A stretch of 64,000 bases of DNA. Source: Saccopteryx bilineata (taxonomy: Eukaryota > Chordata > Mammalia > Chiroptera > Emballonuridae). The notes below the pieces were generated by a model. The model worked only from the letters and a program-made list of their open reading frames with translations. It did not search any database and was not told where the DNA came from. Location of the stretch: NCBI RefSeq assembly GCF_036850765.1, contig NC_089492.1, forward strand, positions 104,551,022-104,615,021, given 5' to 3'. Below, one piece after another: positions 32,568 to 43,879 of this stretch (its first letter is position 1; the number at the start of each line of letters is the position of its first letter). The position numbers and the translations under genes are program-made.

Positions 32568-34870
32568 GTAGAGCATTACTCAGTATTTGCCTGTATCTGC
32601 CCTGGAAAACCCCAGTGTTAATGTAGGCCACATCATACCTAAAATGCACTCGTTTCTCAACTCAGCCTTGCTGAAGAATTTCCCAATATGAAAACAGCAC
32701 CAAGAAGTGTTTTTAAATTGCCAAATAAAAGAGACCTGGGAACATTACCACTGAGTCCTAAGCCAATTCTCCTAGTGACCAGCTATTGAATTTGGAAGAT
32801 GGTTGGATGGTCTGAGATATAATCTTTGTTGACAGACAAAGCTCTATGTTCTAAATATCCAAGTTAACCACTACTCATACTCTGGGCTTGACAATAATAG
32901 AACGATCAATTATTAAAGCCACCATTTGAGCTCGATGACAATAGAGTCTGAATGTAGGCCATATGTCATGAGATGTGGCTATAACCCTGTCCCCATCACT
33001 AATTATAATCTATATTACAGATCAATTTAGTGGAACGGTTTTACATGCTAGTAGAACTTTCTCCTCAAGATAAGGTGGGGATGGGGCAGATGAATCCCAT
33101 CATCTGTTATTCTATAGGGAAAATTCTATTCTTTTTCATTTCAAAAGCTTTTTGGATATTGATGAATACTCTACTGAAATGTAAATGTCTCTTGAAGAGG
33201 TTATTCCCATCTTTTATCAGATAACACATTATAAATATTAATAGTTAATATTTTAGCAGAGATTGGTCAGGAAGAGAAGGAAAAGATGAGGCTGATGAGA
33301 GAGGAAGAAGAGCACCAAATCAAATTTTATTACGCTTCCCAGACTGCTCTTTTAGGACTACCTTAATTCTGCTTGCAATTGCCCCAATGACCATCTCTGG
33401 ACTGAGGCTGCTGGTTTTCCTGAACACAATGTCAGGCTTCACAATTTTGAAAAACAGGGGCAACCTTACTACTTGCTAGCCTTCAGTCCAAGGCATGATT
33501 ATCTCTCTCCCATTGGTAAATGAATCCATTACTGCTTAACTTTCTAAAAGTACTCAGCTGTCAAGCTGTAGTTTTCAACTAGGATTCCAGAAAAGTACCA
33601 CACATGACCCCTGTTTGCTTTTCTCTTTTCACAGGAATAGATTATATCAAAACATTCCCTGCAATGCCGGAAGGCTGGAAATTTGCATTTTGAAAATAAC
33701 AAAAATAAAGGAGGATCCATGTAAAATTTTCTTGTTGGCAGTCCATAATGTCTAGCCCTGCCACTAATTGAATTAACAGACAATGAATCCCAAATAGCTG
33801 AATTGCTGGTACAAAGAAAGGAAATCACAAATACCAACTGTGGCCTTGTGAACAGTTGCAGAAACAAGGACTATAGCAGTTACCTATATTTTCTTTCTAA
33901 CATATACATAATTATAAATAACCAGTACCACTCCTTCCTATTTTATATAAGATATGTTGGTGGTGGCTAATTTTATAATTTAGTTCTTAGATTACAGGAT
34001 ATCCAGGAGAGATTGTTTTTGAACTAGAAGAATAAACATTACCCAGAGAGAGGTCCAAGGAAGAAGACTTTTTCATTTTCCCTTCACAGATACTGAAAAT
34101 GTTTTCATTTGCACAAAGGATCATTACATTTTGTTAGCTGAAAGCATGTTGAGATTGCTATTGTTAGAAATTAAAGTATGGTTAGGTTATATATAGATGT
34201 TGAATAGTCAAAGGGGTGGACTATGATAGCTTTGGTGAGTCATTTTTATCATGTATTCTAAACTCCATAGAGAGGGTCTTCCTGTACTGCAGAAGCTGGA
34301 CAGTTAAAAAGCATATTTCTGATTTCCTGAGTTAAGATAGTTGATTAAATACACACATCTAACTTTGTTTCCTCTTGAAACCCTAGAGAAAGTACAATAA
34401 ACAGATTTTTTTTAAAGACATAAACCCTCTGGGGCTGCAAAAACAAGAGACAAGAATAGTAATATTTTGGAAGCTGCATAGTGGCAGTGAGGAAGCAGAG
34501 AAACAAACCAATTTACATTGCAGAATTCTCAAAACATTCAGGAACTCATTGTACTAGATAATAATACTGGAGCTGGGATGAAGGGACATCATGCTGAAAT
34601 AAGAAGGGTCAAATGGAAGATACTTGAGAAGCTATTAGATCCTTAGAACTTCTTCCCCATTCCACATTGCTAGGTAATCGCCCTCCTTTATCCAAGCAGA
34701 GCTTGGGGGATTATTCCCTATGGATGTAAAAGGAGATGTCAGGCCTGGGGAATGCCAGGCCCCACTGAAGACTGGGCACTGTACCAACAAATGGTCCACC
34801 AGATGTCCCAAAGGCAAACCTCTAGCTTGGTACTTGCTCAGAGCTACCAGTGTTTTCATTATTCACGTGT
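32568..34870. other. Long single-copy region, no gene recognised
   Basis: About 2.3 kb with no recognised repeat. Reading frames here (for example the 107-codon reverse frame at 33544-33867) carry no recognisable domain. This is one of the quietest parts of the window and the best place to look for conserved non-coding elements by alignment. Confidence 0.4.
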
Positions 34871-34871
34871 T

Positions 34872-35030
34872 TTTAGTTTAAAAAAAATTTTTTTGGAGGT
34901 ATAATTTATATATAGTATTGAAATGCAAAGATCTTAAATATACTTGAGCTGTTTTGGTAAATGCACACCTCTATGAAACTCACATTCCTAACACAATATG
35001 GAATATTTCCAATATCCCCCGAAATGAGTC
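34872..35030 (+). repeat. Possible old L1 fragment
   Basis: GGAGGTATAATTTATATATA and CTATGAAACTCACATTCCTA resemble an old L1 region. Weak. Confidence 0.35.
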
Positions 35031-35035
35031 CCTTG

Positions 35036-35225
35036 GCCTTGGCCAGGTAGCTCAGTTAGTTAGAGTTGGTGTTATTATCCTGATACACCAAGGTTATGGG
35101 TTTGATCCCTGGTCAGGGTACATACAGGAATAAATCAATGAATGTATAAATAAGAGGAACAATAAATCGACATCTCTCTCTTCTTTCTCCCCGTTTCTCT
35201 CTCTAAAATTAATAAATTTTAAGAA
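35036..35225 (+). mobile_element. C-form SINE
   Basis: GGCCAGGTAGCTCAGTTAGT (A box) and GGTTTGATCCC (B box), with a CT-rich tract and an A-rich end. Confidence 0.85.
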
Positions 35226-35406
35226 ATTATATAATAAAAGAAAATTAATCCTTCACTCTAAATCATGAACAGTTAAGTAACAATTACAAGTCATCTGAGA
35301 AGACTCTAACATGAAAGATAAAGGCCAAAGCAAACAAATAAAAAACAAAGCAACTTAGAGGGAAAAGCCCTTTTAAGAAAAATAAAACATACTTTAAAAA
35401 ATTATA

Positions 35407-35699
35407 TGGGTATGCAACATAACTAAATGACAAGATAACCTGGAAATGTTTTCTTTGAATGTATGTACCCTGATTTATTGATGTCACCCCATTAAAAAAA
35501 AATTAAAAAAAAAAAAAAAGAAATATAACTTTAAGAATCTTGAAAGCAAAATAACAAGTGTTGGCAAGGATGTAGAGAAAAGAGAATCCTCCTGCACTGT
35601 TGGTTAGATTGTAAATTGGTGCAGCCACTGTGGAAAACAATATGGAGATTCCTCAAAAAATTACAAATAAAGCTTCTGTGCAACCTAAAAAAAAAAAAA
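35407..35699 (+). mobile_element. L1 3' end with probable 3' transduction
   Basis: 35407-35519 is the last part of an L1 (GGGTATGCAACATAACTAAA to its poly(A)), closely like the end of the copy at 13683. It is followed, without an intervening duplication, by about 165 bp of other sequence ending in AATAAA (35666-35671) and a second poly(A) from 35687. AAAAAATTATA occurs before the whole block (35396-35406) and after it (35700-35710). The transduced part is itself L1 3' UTR-like (GGAGATTCCTCAAAAAATTA), so the source locus probably lay beside another L1. Confidence 0.75.
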
Positions 35700-35891
35700 A
35701 AAAAATTATACTAATATCCTCAGGAAGATGAGAAGAGTCTGCATACTAAATGCAATAAAAAAATTCAAAGAACAAAAAAGAGCTCTTAGAAATTGAAAAC
35801 ATGCAAACATCAATGAAAACACTTAATAGAAATTTTGGAAGATGAAGTTGGAAAAATATCCCAGAAAATAGAGCAAAAAGACTAAGGAAAG

Positions 35892-36299
35892 ACCTTGACT
35901 AGGCAGTGGCATAGTGGCTAGAGCATCAGCTTGGGATGCTGAGGACCCAGGTTTGAAGCCCTGAGGTCAGCACCTTGAGCGTGGGCTCAACTGGCTTGAG
36001 TGTAGGCTCACCAGCTTGAGTGTGGGATCATCAGCTTGATCATGGAATAATGGAATAATAGACATGAACACATGGTCGCCAGCTTGAGTCCACTGGCTTG
36101 AACAAGGGGTCACTTGCTCTTCTGTAGTCCCCAGGTCAAGGCACATATAAGAAAGCGATCAATGAACAACTGAGATGAGGTGCCGCAACAAAGAATTGAT
36201 GCTTCTTATCTCTCTTCCTCTCTCTCTCACTCTCCTCCCCCTCTTCCTCCTCCTCTCTCATGCAAAAACCCCCCACAAAAAACAACAACAAAAAAAAAA
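35892..36299 (+). mobile_element. B-form SINE with expanded modules
   Basis: The head CCTTGACTAGGCAGTGGCAT and the B box GGTTTGAAGCCC, repeated CAGCTTGAGTGTGGG modules, then a CT-rich tract and an A-rich tail. AAGACTAAGGAAA before and AAGACTGAAGAAGGAAA after look like target copies. Confidence 0.85.
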
Positions 36300-37138
36300 A
36301 GACTGAAGAAGGAAACTAGGAGAGAAATGATAAGAAAAGTAGAGCCCAGTCAAAAGATCCAACATTTGAATAACAGAGGAAGAAAGAAGCAATGAATAAT
36401 ATAAGAGAATACCCAGGGTTTCTAGAGTGAAAGGGCCGCCTGGATGCCCAAGAGAATGGATGAAAATTAGACTCACACAGAGAAATAGCAATATGAAATT
36501 TCATTGGGAACAAAAAAAAAAATTCTACTAAAAAATTGGTCACATAGCAGGAATCAGAAGAGATTCAGATTTCTCAACAGTAGCACTTAAAATTAGAAGT
36601 TAATGTAGCAAAGGCTTCAAAAATGAAGGAAAATATTCCTAATCTAAAATTCTACATCATCACTTTATCAATTAAGTGGGAAGGTAGAATAAAAACACTT
36701 TCAGACATCCAAGATCTCAAAACCAACCTTTATCCTTTACGTACCCCTTTTCAGAAAACTGCTAAAGAAATATGTTCCATCAAAGAGGGAGTAAAGCAAG
36801 AAGGAATATGAATGGGCCACATGAAACAGCAGACTCAGCAAAGGAGAGAGGCTCAGGGAATCCGTCAGATATATAGAAGATGGACCCTGCAATGACTGTT
36901 CTACACAAGCATAAAAGATCTTTCTAGATAATATGAGGCCAAGGACTGTGGAAGGCATGTGCCCATAGCTGCCCTTACCTCCAGAGTAACCACATACACA
37001 TAGTGAAAGCCCATGCATAGACAATAAAGGTGAATTGATGAGACAATAACAAAGGATGTTTCTAACACAGTTGTGCACTGAAGGCTAGGGTCTCTCTATG
37101 TCTTGGCAAACTCTCCTGACCTTCATTGACTATAATGC
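36300..37138. other. Single-copy or old L1-like sequence
   Basis: A-rich, with no frame that I can assign and no clear repeat boundary. Confidence 0.3.
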
Positions 37139-37170
37139 AAAATAAATAAAATAAAATAAAATAAAATAAG
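37139..37170 (+). repeat. (AAAAT)n microsatellite
   Basis: Six or so tandem units of AATAA/AAAAT just before a C-form SINE. Confidence 0.9.
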
Positions 37171-37315
37171 GCCCTAGCCAGATAGCTTAGCATAGTCCTG
37201 AAGCATAGAGGTTGCTGGTTCAATTCCCGGTGAGGGCACAGACAGGAACAGATTGATTTCCTGTTTCTTTCTCCTGTTCTTTTCCTCTTTCGCTAAAATA
37301 AAAATAATTAAAAAA
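37171..37315 (+). mobile_element. C-form SINE
   Basis: GGCCCTAGCCAGATAGCTTAG and GGTTCAATTCCC mark the boxes. It is first of three abutting SINEs. Confidence 0.85.
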
Positions 37316-37327
37316 GAAAAAAAAGCA

Positions 37328-37523
37328 GCCTGACCTGCGGAGCACTGTAGATAGAGAGTCGACTTGGAATCCTAAGGCCGCCAGTTTAAAACCCTTAGCT
37401 TGCCTGGTCAAGACACATATGAGAAACAATCAATGAACTACAGGGAAGCAACTATAATTGCTCTTAATCTCTCTCTCTCTCTGACACCCTCCCTCCCTCT
37501 CTCTCTAAAAAATCAATAAGTAA
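37328..37523 (+). mobile_element. D/B-form SINE, short
   Basis: GCCTGACCTGCGGAGCACTG head, AGTTTAAAACCC in place of the B box, a CTCTCTCT tract and an A-rich tail. A D-form SINE is inserted in its tail. Confidence 0.8.
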
Positions 37524-37697
37524 GATCTTTTTATTTATTTATTCATTTTAGAGAGGAGAGAGACAGAGAGAGAAGGGAGTAGGAGCAGGAAGCATCAACT
37601 CCCATATGTGTCTCGACCAGGCAAGCCCAGGGTTTTAAACTGGTGACCTCAGTGTTCCAGGTCGACGTTTCGTCCACTTTGCCACCACAGGTCAGGC
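37524..37697 (-). mobile_element. D-form SINE inserted in the tail of its neighbour
   Basis: In reverse it has the D-form body (CAACTCCCATATGTGTCTCG on the plus strand) and the head complement GCCACCACAGGTCAGGC. CAATAAGTAA at 37514-37523 and CAATAAATAA at 37698-37707 are its target copies. Confidence 0.85.
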
Positions 37698-37984
37698 CAA
37701 TAAATAAAATTTTTTAAAAAATAAAATAAAAATCTTTCCAAAGAAGAAAAATTTTACATGTTAATTTATATGCTCATATGTTGTGTGTGGTTGTATATGT
37801 ATATGTATATGTGTGTGTCTATGTCCTTGTATATATCATACATAGAATATACATAGAATGTCTCTGGATAGATTATGAAGAAAACCTACTTTCCACTCTA
37901 CCTTTTTTGTTGTTGTTCCTTTTTACTCTGTATATTAGCTATTCAAAAAATGAACTAATAAGAAAAAGTAACATATTCTTTTAA

Positions 37985-38310
37985 AAATTATAAACAATAT
38001 GCCCATTTGCAGAGCAATTTTACTTTTAGGAACTTATCTTATTGATATACTTGTATGCATGTAAAGTTCTGTAAATACAAGGCCATTCACAGCAGCATTA
38101 TTTGTGATAGCAAATGTCCACTAACAGGGAAATAGTAAGATAAATTAATGTACCTCTACACTGTAGAATGCTTTACAGTAATTTTTAAAAAAAGGAGAAT
38201 GTAAAAGTAAATTATGTATTGACAAGAATAATATATAAGATATTCTATTATATTAAAAAGGCAAGATGTAGAAGAGAGTGTATAATTCATTTTAAAAATA
38301 CAAGGAGGAA
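37985..38310 (+). mobile_element. Old L1 3' fragment
   Basis: TTTTACTTTTAGGAACTTAT, CACAGCAGCATTATTTGTGA and GTCCACTAACAGGGAAATAG follow L1 3' UTR order. Confidence 0.65.
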
Positions 38311-39273
38311 AATGTCTCTGACCCCTGCAACAGATCACCTTTGTTACATATTGTCATTGTATTCTGCGCATTGCCTTTGTGATACTTACGACAATAATGA
38401 TGATTTGTATTTTAAAAAAATCTCATACTTCTCATGCTCCCTTGTAGCTGGTTCTGGGTATGACACAGATTGCACCAATTCAATGCATTACGCAAGCTTT
38501 GGAAAGCAGAAGAAGCAGGCATCACCTTCTCATGTTCTTAGCTATTGCTGCCAATAGTCAAGGTCATATTGGCAGGGTTTTCTGCAACAGTATCCTAATG
38601 TTCAGAGATTAGATTTACAGATATCAAAAGGTAGTTAAAATGGCAGTTTCTTGGTCAGTGGATCAGAGTCTTGGTGGTGGGTTCTTGAACTGAACATTTC
38701 CACAGCACGGTCCTGATTCCCCACTTTCCTGCCTGCAGTACTCCTCTGTCAAGACAGTTCAGTGGTGATATTCTGAAGGTCATCAAAAAGGACCCAGTTT
38801 ATCCAAATCCTGTAAGCCTCCCCAAGTATTTTGTAAGCACTCAATTCCCTGTATTAAATGTGCCTATGCTTAAAATAGGTAGTGATTTGTTTCTAGCAAT
38901 TTACCTTTAACTGATAGAATTGATAATATGGACTTTTAACATAAAGAGACTGCAAACCTTGTTTAGAATCATTAAAGTAATTTACTTTATCTATCCTGTA
39001 CACTATATGCTACCAAAGTGGGTGTTAAAGGGTTTAAAAACTGATAATTACCTCTAATATTCTCTTCTGCACGTGCTAACAGCTACTGGCATGTCAAAAC
39101 ATAGCAAATCAGGGGCAGCATGTTTAACTTCGCTTTTAAAGTTTATCTAGAACACAGAATGAGTGAATAAATAAGAATTAAGGATTATTTTCAATAAATG
39201 AATATTATGTAAATTTGTGAAAATGATCATGACAAGTAGGTGGGCTGTGGCTTATCCTACTTAAGAAATGCCT
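38311..39273. other. Single-copy region
   Basis: No repeat or gene was recognised. A 112-codon frame spanning 38219-38557 has no recognisable domain. Confidence 0.4.
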
Positions 39274-39660
39274 CGCCTGACCAGGCAGTGGCACAGTGAA
39301 TAGAGTGTCAGACTGGGACCCAGAACACCCAGGTTCAAAACCCCGAGGTCACTGGTGTCAGCGCAGTCCCATCTGGCTTGAGCACAGGCTTACCAGCTTG
39401 AGCACAGGATCACTGGCTTGAGTGTGGGATCATAGATAGGATCTCATGGTCTCTAGCTTGAGCCCAAAGGTCTCTGGCTTGAAGCCCAAGGTCGCTGGTT
39501 TCAGCAAGGGGTCACTGGCTCTGCTCTAGCTCCCTGGTCAAGGCACAAATGAGAAAGCAATCAATAACTAATAAGGATCTGCAACGAAGAATTGATGCTT
39601 CTCATCTCTCTTTCTTCCTGTCCATCTGTTCTTATCTGTCCCTCTCTGTCACAAAAAAAA
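39274..39660 (+). mobile_element. B-form SINE
   Basis: GCCTGACCAGGCAGTGGCAC and GGTTCAAAACCCC mark the boxes, followed by multiple CTTGAGC modules, a CT-rich tract and poly(A). AAGAAATGCCT is found before it and again after it as the target duplication. Confidence 0.92.
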
Positions 39661-40265
39661 AAGCAAGAAATGCCTGGTGACATCAATTAAAAGGTATGTC
39701 AGAAGCAACTGGATGATTTGATTTGCACTCTCCTTGACTCAGTGTCCTGGAATGATTCTCAGAAGGCTGGGAAACCTTTGAAAACATCTTATGGCCCATA
39801 ACATTATCTTTTCATCATGGTGATACTATGGGAAATTATGACAATTCTGAATTTTGCTTCTTTTTACATTGTTTGCAATGTGAATTTGAGAGTGAGTGAG
39901 TAAAAGAGAGTAATACAAGAGCAATTATAAACTTTGAGTACCACTGAGCACACAGTTGATATAACACATTCCTTTCTGATGCAGACTTTTACATTTACAT
40001 TTAATCCAGTAATGATTTTGAGTGTGTTTTTTTTTTTTTTTTTAAAAAAAAGCATTTGGAGATAGTGAGGTATAAGAGGGTGAATGAATGAGAAGTCACA
40101 GCTCTCTGCAAATGCAGACACACAAATACATAGTTTTCTGGCAGAGAACAAACAGCAACAAACATCTGATTCTAAGTTTTCAGAGATATACACTATATTA
40201 ATAAGGTCACTATTGACAGCAGAGTAAGAATTGCTTTGACTCTCAGGCCTGTTAAGACTGGGGAG
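39661..40265. other. Single-copy sequence with a T/A homopolymer patch at 40028-40052
   Basis: No repeat or gene was recognised. Confidence 0.35.
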
Positions 40266-40270
40266 AACCG

Positions 40271-40490
40271 CCTGACCAGGTGGTGGCACAGTGGATAGAG
40301 CATCGGACTGGGATGTGGAGGACCCAGGTTCGAGACCTCGAGGTTGCCAGCTTGAGCGCGGGCTAATCTGGTTTGAACAGAGCTCACCAGCTTGGACCCA
40401 AGGTCACTGGCTCGAGCAAGAGGTTACTTGGTCTGCTGAAGGCCCACATATACACACACATACACATGCTAAAGCTAAAACTAAAAGGAA
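40271..40490 (+). mobile_element. B-form SINE, 3'-truncated or diverged tail
   Basis: The head GCCTGACCAGGTGGTGGCAC, the B box GGTTCGAGACC and the single-module body are clear. The usual GCAATCAATGAAC block is missing; the element passes from CTGAAGGCCCAC into a CA-rich stretch. Confidence 0.85.
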
Positions 40491-40554
40491 ATGTTTTTTT
40501 GGATTATCCAAAGTTAGTTTTGTAATTATTTTGAGCTGGCAGGGCCCTTGAAGA

Positions 40555-40690
40555 TTTATTGTCCAATTGTTTCATTTCATAGCTGAGAACACAAGTGTAG
40601 TGAGGTTTACTGACTTGCCCAGAGTAACAGTTAATTGTGAAATTAAAATGTTTAAATCCTTTCTTCTCTTCAATTAACCTGTACATAAGT
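40555..40690 (-). repeat. MIR-like relic
   Basis: TGACTTGCCCAGAGTAACAG and the flanking order match the reverse MIR core. Confidence 0.55.
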
Positions 40691-40930
40691 CTTTGGAAAT
40701 ATTTTTAGAATTAACTGCAATTCAGGGAAATGATCCACACTAAAACATCCTAAAAACAAAGCTGGACTCAGAGTGATGAGCTATGTGGCTGGGGGAAAGG
40801 CCGGCCGAGTGTTTCTTCACTCAGTGTTGTTGCTGGCACTACAAAGAATCTTCAAAATCTTATTTTATAACTCACTCAGATTGCTTATTACCTTTATATT
40901 ATGTCTTTCCTGCCAGTAAGCCTTGTATAG

Positions 40931-41375
40931 CAGCGGTCCTCAACCTTTTTTGGGCCACGGACTGGTTTAATGTCAGAAAATATTGCCCTAGCCGGGTGGC
41001 TTAGTTGGTTGGAGCATCATTCTGAAGTTCAGAGGTTGCTGGTTCGATCCTTGGTCAGGGCACATACAGGAACAGATGGATGTTTCTGTCTCTTTCTCTC
41101 TCTCCCTTCCTCTCTCTTTAAAAATAAATAAATAAATAAATTTTTTAAAAAAGAAAATATTTTCACAGACCGGCCTTTAGGGTGGGACGGATAAATGTGT
41201 CACGTGACCGAGACAAGCGTCAAGAGTGAGTCTTAGATGGATGTAACAGAGGAAATCTGGTCATTTTTTAAAAATAAAACATCGTTCAGTCTTAAATATA
41301 AATAAAACGAAAATAGTGTAAGTTATTTATTCTTTCTCTGCGGACCGGTATCAAATGTCCCACAGACCGGTACCA
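40931..41375. mobile_element. Non-autonomous hAT element (family 3, copy 1) with nested SINE
   Basis: It starts CAGCGGTCCTCAACC and, excluding the nested SINE, matches the reverse of the element at 57630: GGGCCACGGACTGG, GATAAATGTGTCACGTGACC, AGATGGATGTAACAGAGG, TCTTTCTCTGCGGACCGG. TTGTATAG is a perfect 8-bp duplication at 40923-40930 and 41376-41383. The right end stops at GACCGGTACCA, roughly 30 bp short of the end expected from the other copy. No transposase is encoded. Confidence 0.88.
40985..41152 (+). mobile_element. C-form SINE nested in the hAT element
   Basis: CCCTAGCCGGGTGGCTTAGT and GGTTCGATCCTTGG mark the boxes, and the end has AAAT repeats. GAAAATATT at 40976-40984 and 41153-41161 is the target duplication, placing the SINE later than the hAT element. 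Confidence 0.95.
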
Positions 41376-41383
41376 TTGTATAG

Positions 41384-41745
41384 TACCCCTTCAGTTGCTT
41401 TTTGTGAACTATGGAAATCTTAGGGAGGAGCTGGACCTATAAAGACTCTGGAAATACTATTCTTGGGCTAGCAGAGAGAATGCACCAGGGCTCCAGGAGA
41501 TGAGAGGAAAGTAAGGTTTGCAGTGTACGTAATGCTGCTGAGCAGCTGGGTGCCAGAAATCATGAGAATTTACACCACTGAAGCTGCTCAACAGTTGTCA
41601 GTAGGGCTCTGCTAAGAGCAAGCAGATGGAGTGAGATGAAGAAGTGTCTATACAGCTGGGAAACAAATTCCAGAAACTCACCTCAGTACCACTAGCTGGC
41701 TTTTGGGATAAAGACCAACAATTGGGGCTTAAACATATTTGCAGA
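41384..41745. other. Single-copy sequence
   Basis: No repeat or gene was recognised. Confidence 0.35.
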
Positions 41746-41749
41746 TGTA

Positions 41750-42115
41750 CTCAAATTTTAAAAGGCAGTCTGCAGCACTTCACACCTATTAGAATGGCTA
41801 CTATCAAAATAAACAAAAAACAAGTGGTAGTGAGGAAGTGCAGAGAATGTAAAATGGTATAGCTGCTATTTACAGTATGGCAGTTCCCCCAAAATTTAAA
41901 ATAGAATTACCATATGATCCAGCAATTCCACTTCTGGGTATTTACCCAAAAGAAGAAAAGGGAAGAACTTGAACAGATATTCATATACCCATGTTCATAG
42001 CAATATAATTCACAATAGCTAAAAGGTGAAAACAATACAAGTATCCATCAACAGGTCAATAGATAAACAAATGTGGTATATACATACAAAAAATATGCAG
42101 TCTTAAAAAAGAATT
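41750..42115 (+). mobile_element. L1 3' UTR fragment
   Basis: CACCTATTAGAATGGCTACT, CATATGATCCAGCAATTCCA and ATAGCTAAAAGGTGAAAACA follow L1 3' UTR order. It is joined directly to a different L1 5' UTR. Confidence 0.85.
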
Positions 42116-42119
42116 AGAA

Positions 42120-43800
42120 GGCATTGAAAATGGTAGTGGAGTAGATGGAAGCTACATTTGCCCCCTCCTAGGACTAAACCGGAATTACAGCTAAATTCTA
42201 GAACAACCAATCTGAAAGCTAACTGAAGACTAGTTGAACAGAACTCTTACAAGCGAAGATTTACAGAAGAAGCCACATTAAGACTGGCAAGAAGGGTAGA
42301 GATACAAAAAGGGCTGGCCCCACACCCATGTGTCACGGTTGAGCATCTATAGAGATATTTCAGCTGCAAAGGTCCCCCTGAGGAGCAAAGGATCTCAACC
42401 CCATGGGGGTGCACCCCAGCCCAGAACACCAGAGCTGGAAAGAGAAGCCCATATAAAAATCTTGCTATGAAAATCAGTGGGGATTCCATCTGCCAGGGAG
42501 TGGTAGGAATCTGTTACAAACCCAGGTGTCCTGCACAAAATCTTGTTTGCAGCCATTCACCCTGAGTTCCATTGGAGGGAGGCTGTAAAGCCAGGAGCCA
42601 GAGCCAGGGCTACCATCACAGCAGCCTCCTGGCCCATGCAGGTTCGCATTGGATTCAGACAGTCGGTAAAGAAACAGCGGAGCCAAGAACTGATGGGCCT
42701 TCATCTTTAATCCTAGCTTGCACCCGGCGGGCAAGTAAAAACACACACTGGGCTCCAAAACCCAGTCACATTCAGTGCCCACAAAGCTACTGACTTATCC
42801 GAGTTTCCTAGAATCAAAGGTTTCTAGCTCACCAGACTTATTCATCTCTGTTCCCCATCTCCTTCCTTATCCCAGATACAAACTCTACACAAACTGGCAT
42901 CTCACTCAGCACTGCGCCATCTCGGCTGCTTCTCCTGGCCTCCTCCACGTGGCCTTTCTCTGGTCTCCTCTGCTCTCTCTTGCTAATCTCAGGAACCAAG
43001 AGCCCAAGTTCCCGCTTCATCCCCATTTTATATTGTAGCTTCACAACCTCTAATCCAATATACAAAATAGGGAAGTCTCCAATACAAAGTCACTTCTCCG
43101 AGGCATGATTGGATTGTACCACCCCACATCAAAAAGGGTGGGAAAGGCTTAATCCCAAAACCAAGCCCCAGGCTACAAGGATTCTCAACACACATTAATA
43201 TCACCTGGGCGACGGCCTCACATGGGCAGCGTTAACTTTAACAAAGTGAGCATAATACATTTTATCCGCCCAACAGAGGCCCAGAGGGAAATGGAATCAT
43301 TTAGGGAGAGCCTAGGTTTTGTGGCTTTGGGGAGAAGGATGAAGGGACAACAACCAAGGTCACTGTGCTGAGGCCCACTCCCACACCTCCCAAAGATGCC
43401 ATCTTTCCAGGATCAAGCATTCCTCTTCATACCCCAATAGCCTGGGGGAATATACTAGCCCCACCCTCCCAGTTCCCTATGGCCCTGTCCTATCAGTCTC
43501 ATGCCCACAGAGGAGTCTACTGGCTGTGGCTAGCCTGGGTCTATGGTGCAGGCTGTTTTGGAGGGCTCTTGAGGAGATTCTGCTGACCCAGAGGGAGTGA
43601 AAAACATATGGGAAGAGAGTGGCAGCTGCTCCCCCACCCCAAACTCTACCCCACTGCTGCACCATGGGAGATCCACTAGAACTACTCTCCCAACTATCTG
43701 TGGGCCCACCCTAAAAAGCTCCTGCTTTACAAAGAAGTAGCTCACTGTGACCAACCCAGGCTTTCTTGGGGGATTCTTGAGGAGATCCAAATAGGTGAGG
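42120..43800 (+). mobile_element. L1 5' UTR (plus), interrupted by a solo LTR
   Basis: The start GGTAGTGGAGTAGATGGAAG, the GC-rich central blocks and CAGCTGCAAAGGTCCCCCTG have L1 5' UTR character, and the part after the LTR continues it (CCAGAGGGAAATGGAATC). No ORF1 follows, so this is a 5' fragment whose 3' part was removed by deletion or recombination; ordinary L1 insertions are truncated the other way. The assignment rests on composition and position and is moderate. Confidence 0.55.
42637..43277 (-). mobile_element. Solo LTR of an endogenous retrovirus
   Basis: In reverse the element begins TGTTGGGCGG and ends CCTGCA, a TG..CA boundary. A TATA box in the reverse strand lies near 43021-43036 (TATAAAATGG) and an ATTAAA polyadenylation signal at 42706-42711. 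GGCCCA occurs immediately before it (42631-42636) and again at 43278-43283, a 6-bp duplication with two extra bases on the right. Six-base duplications are common for class II (betaretrovirus-like) ERVs. No gag, pol or env is present, so it is the product of LTR-LTR recombination. Family is inferred. Confidence 0.7.
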
Positions 43801-43879
43801 AGTCAGGTATTTGATTTTGGACATCAAGATCCTTTTGAGAGGGAATAATTAAAAATACAAGATGGGAAGGGAATTCCTT

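Noticed and set aside
38219..38557. A possible small exon (112 codons)
   Set aside because: Its first part lies in an old L1 fragment and the rest has no domain or splice support.
42474..43065. Frames of 75-102 codons
   Set aside because: They overlap the solo LTR and L1 5' UTR.
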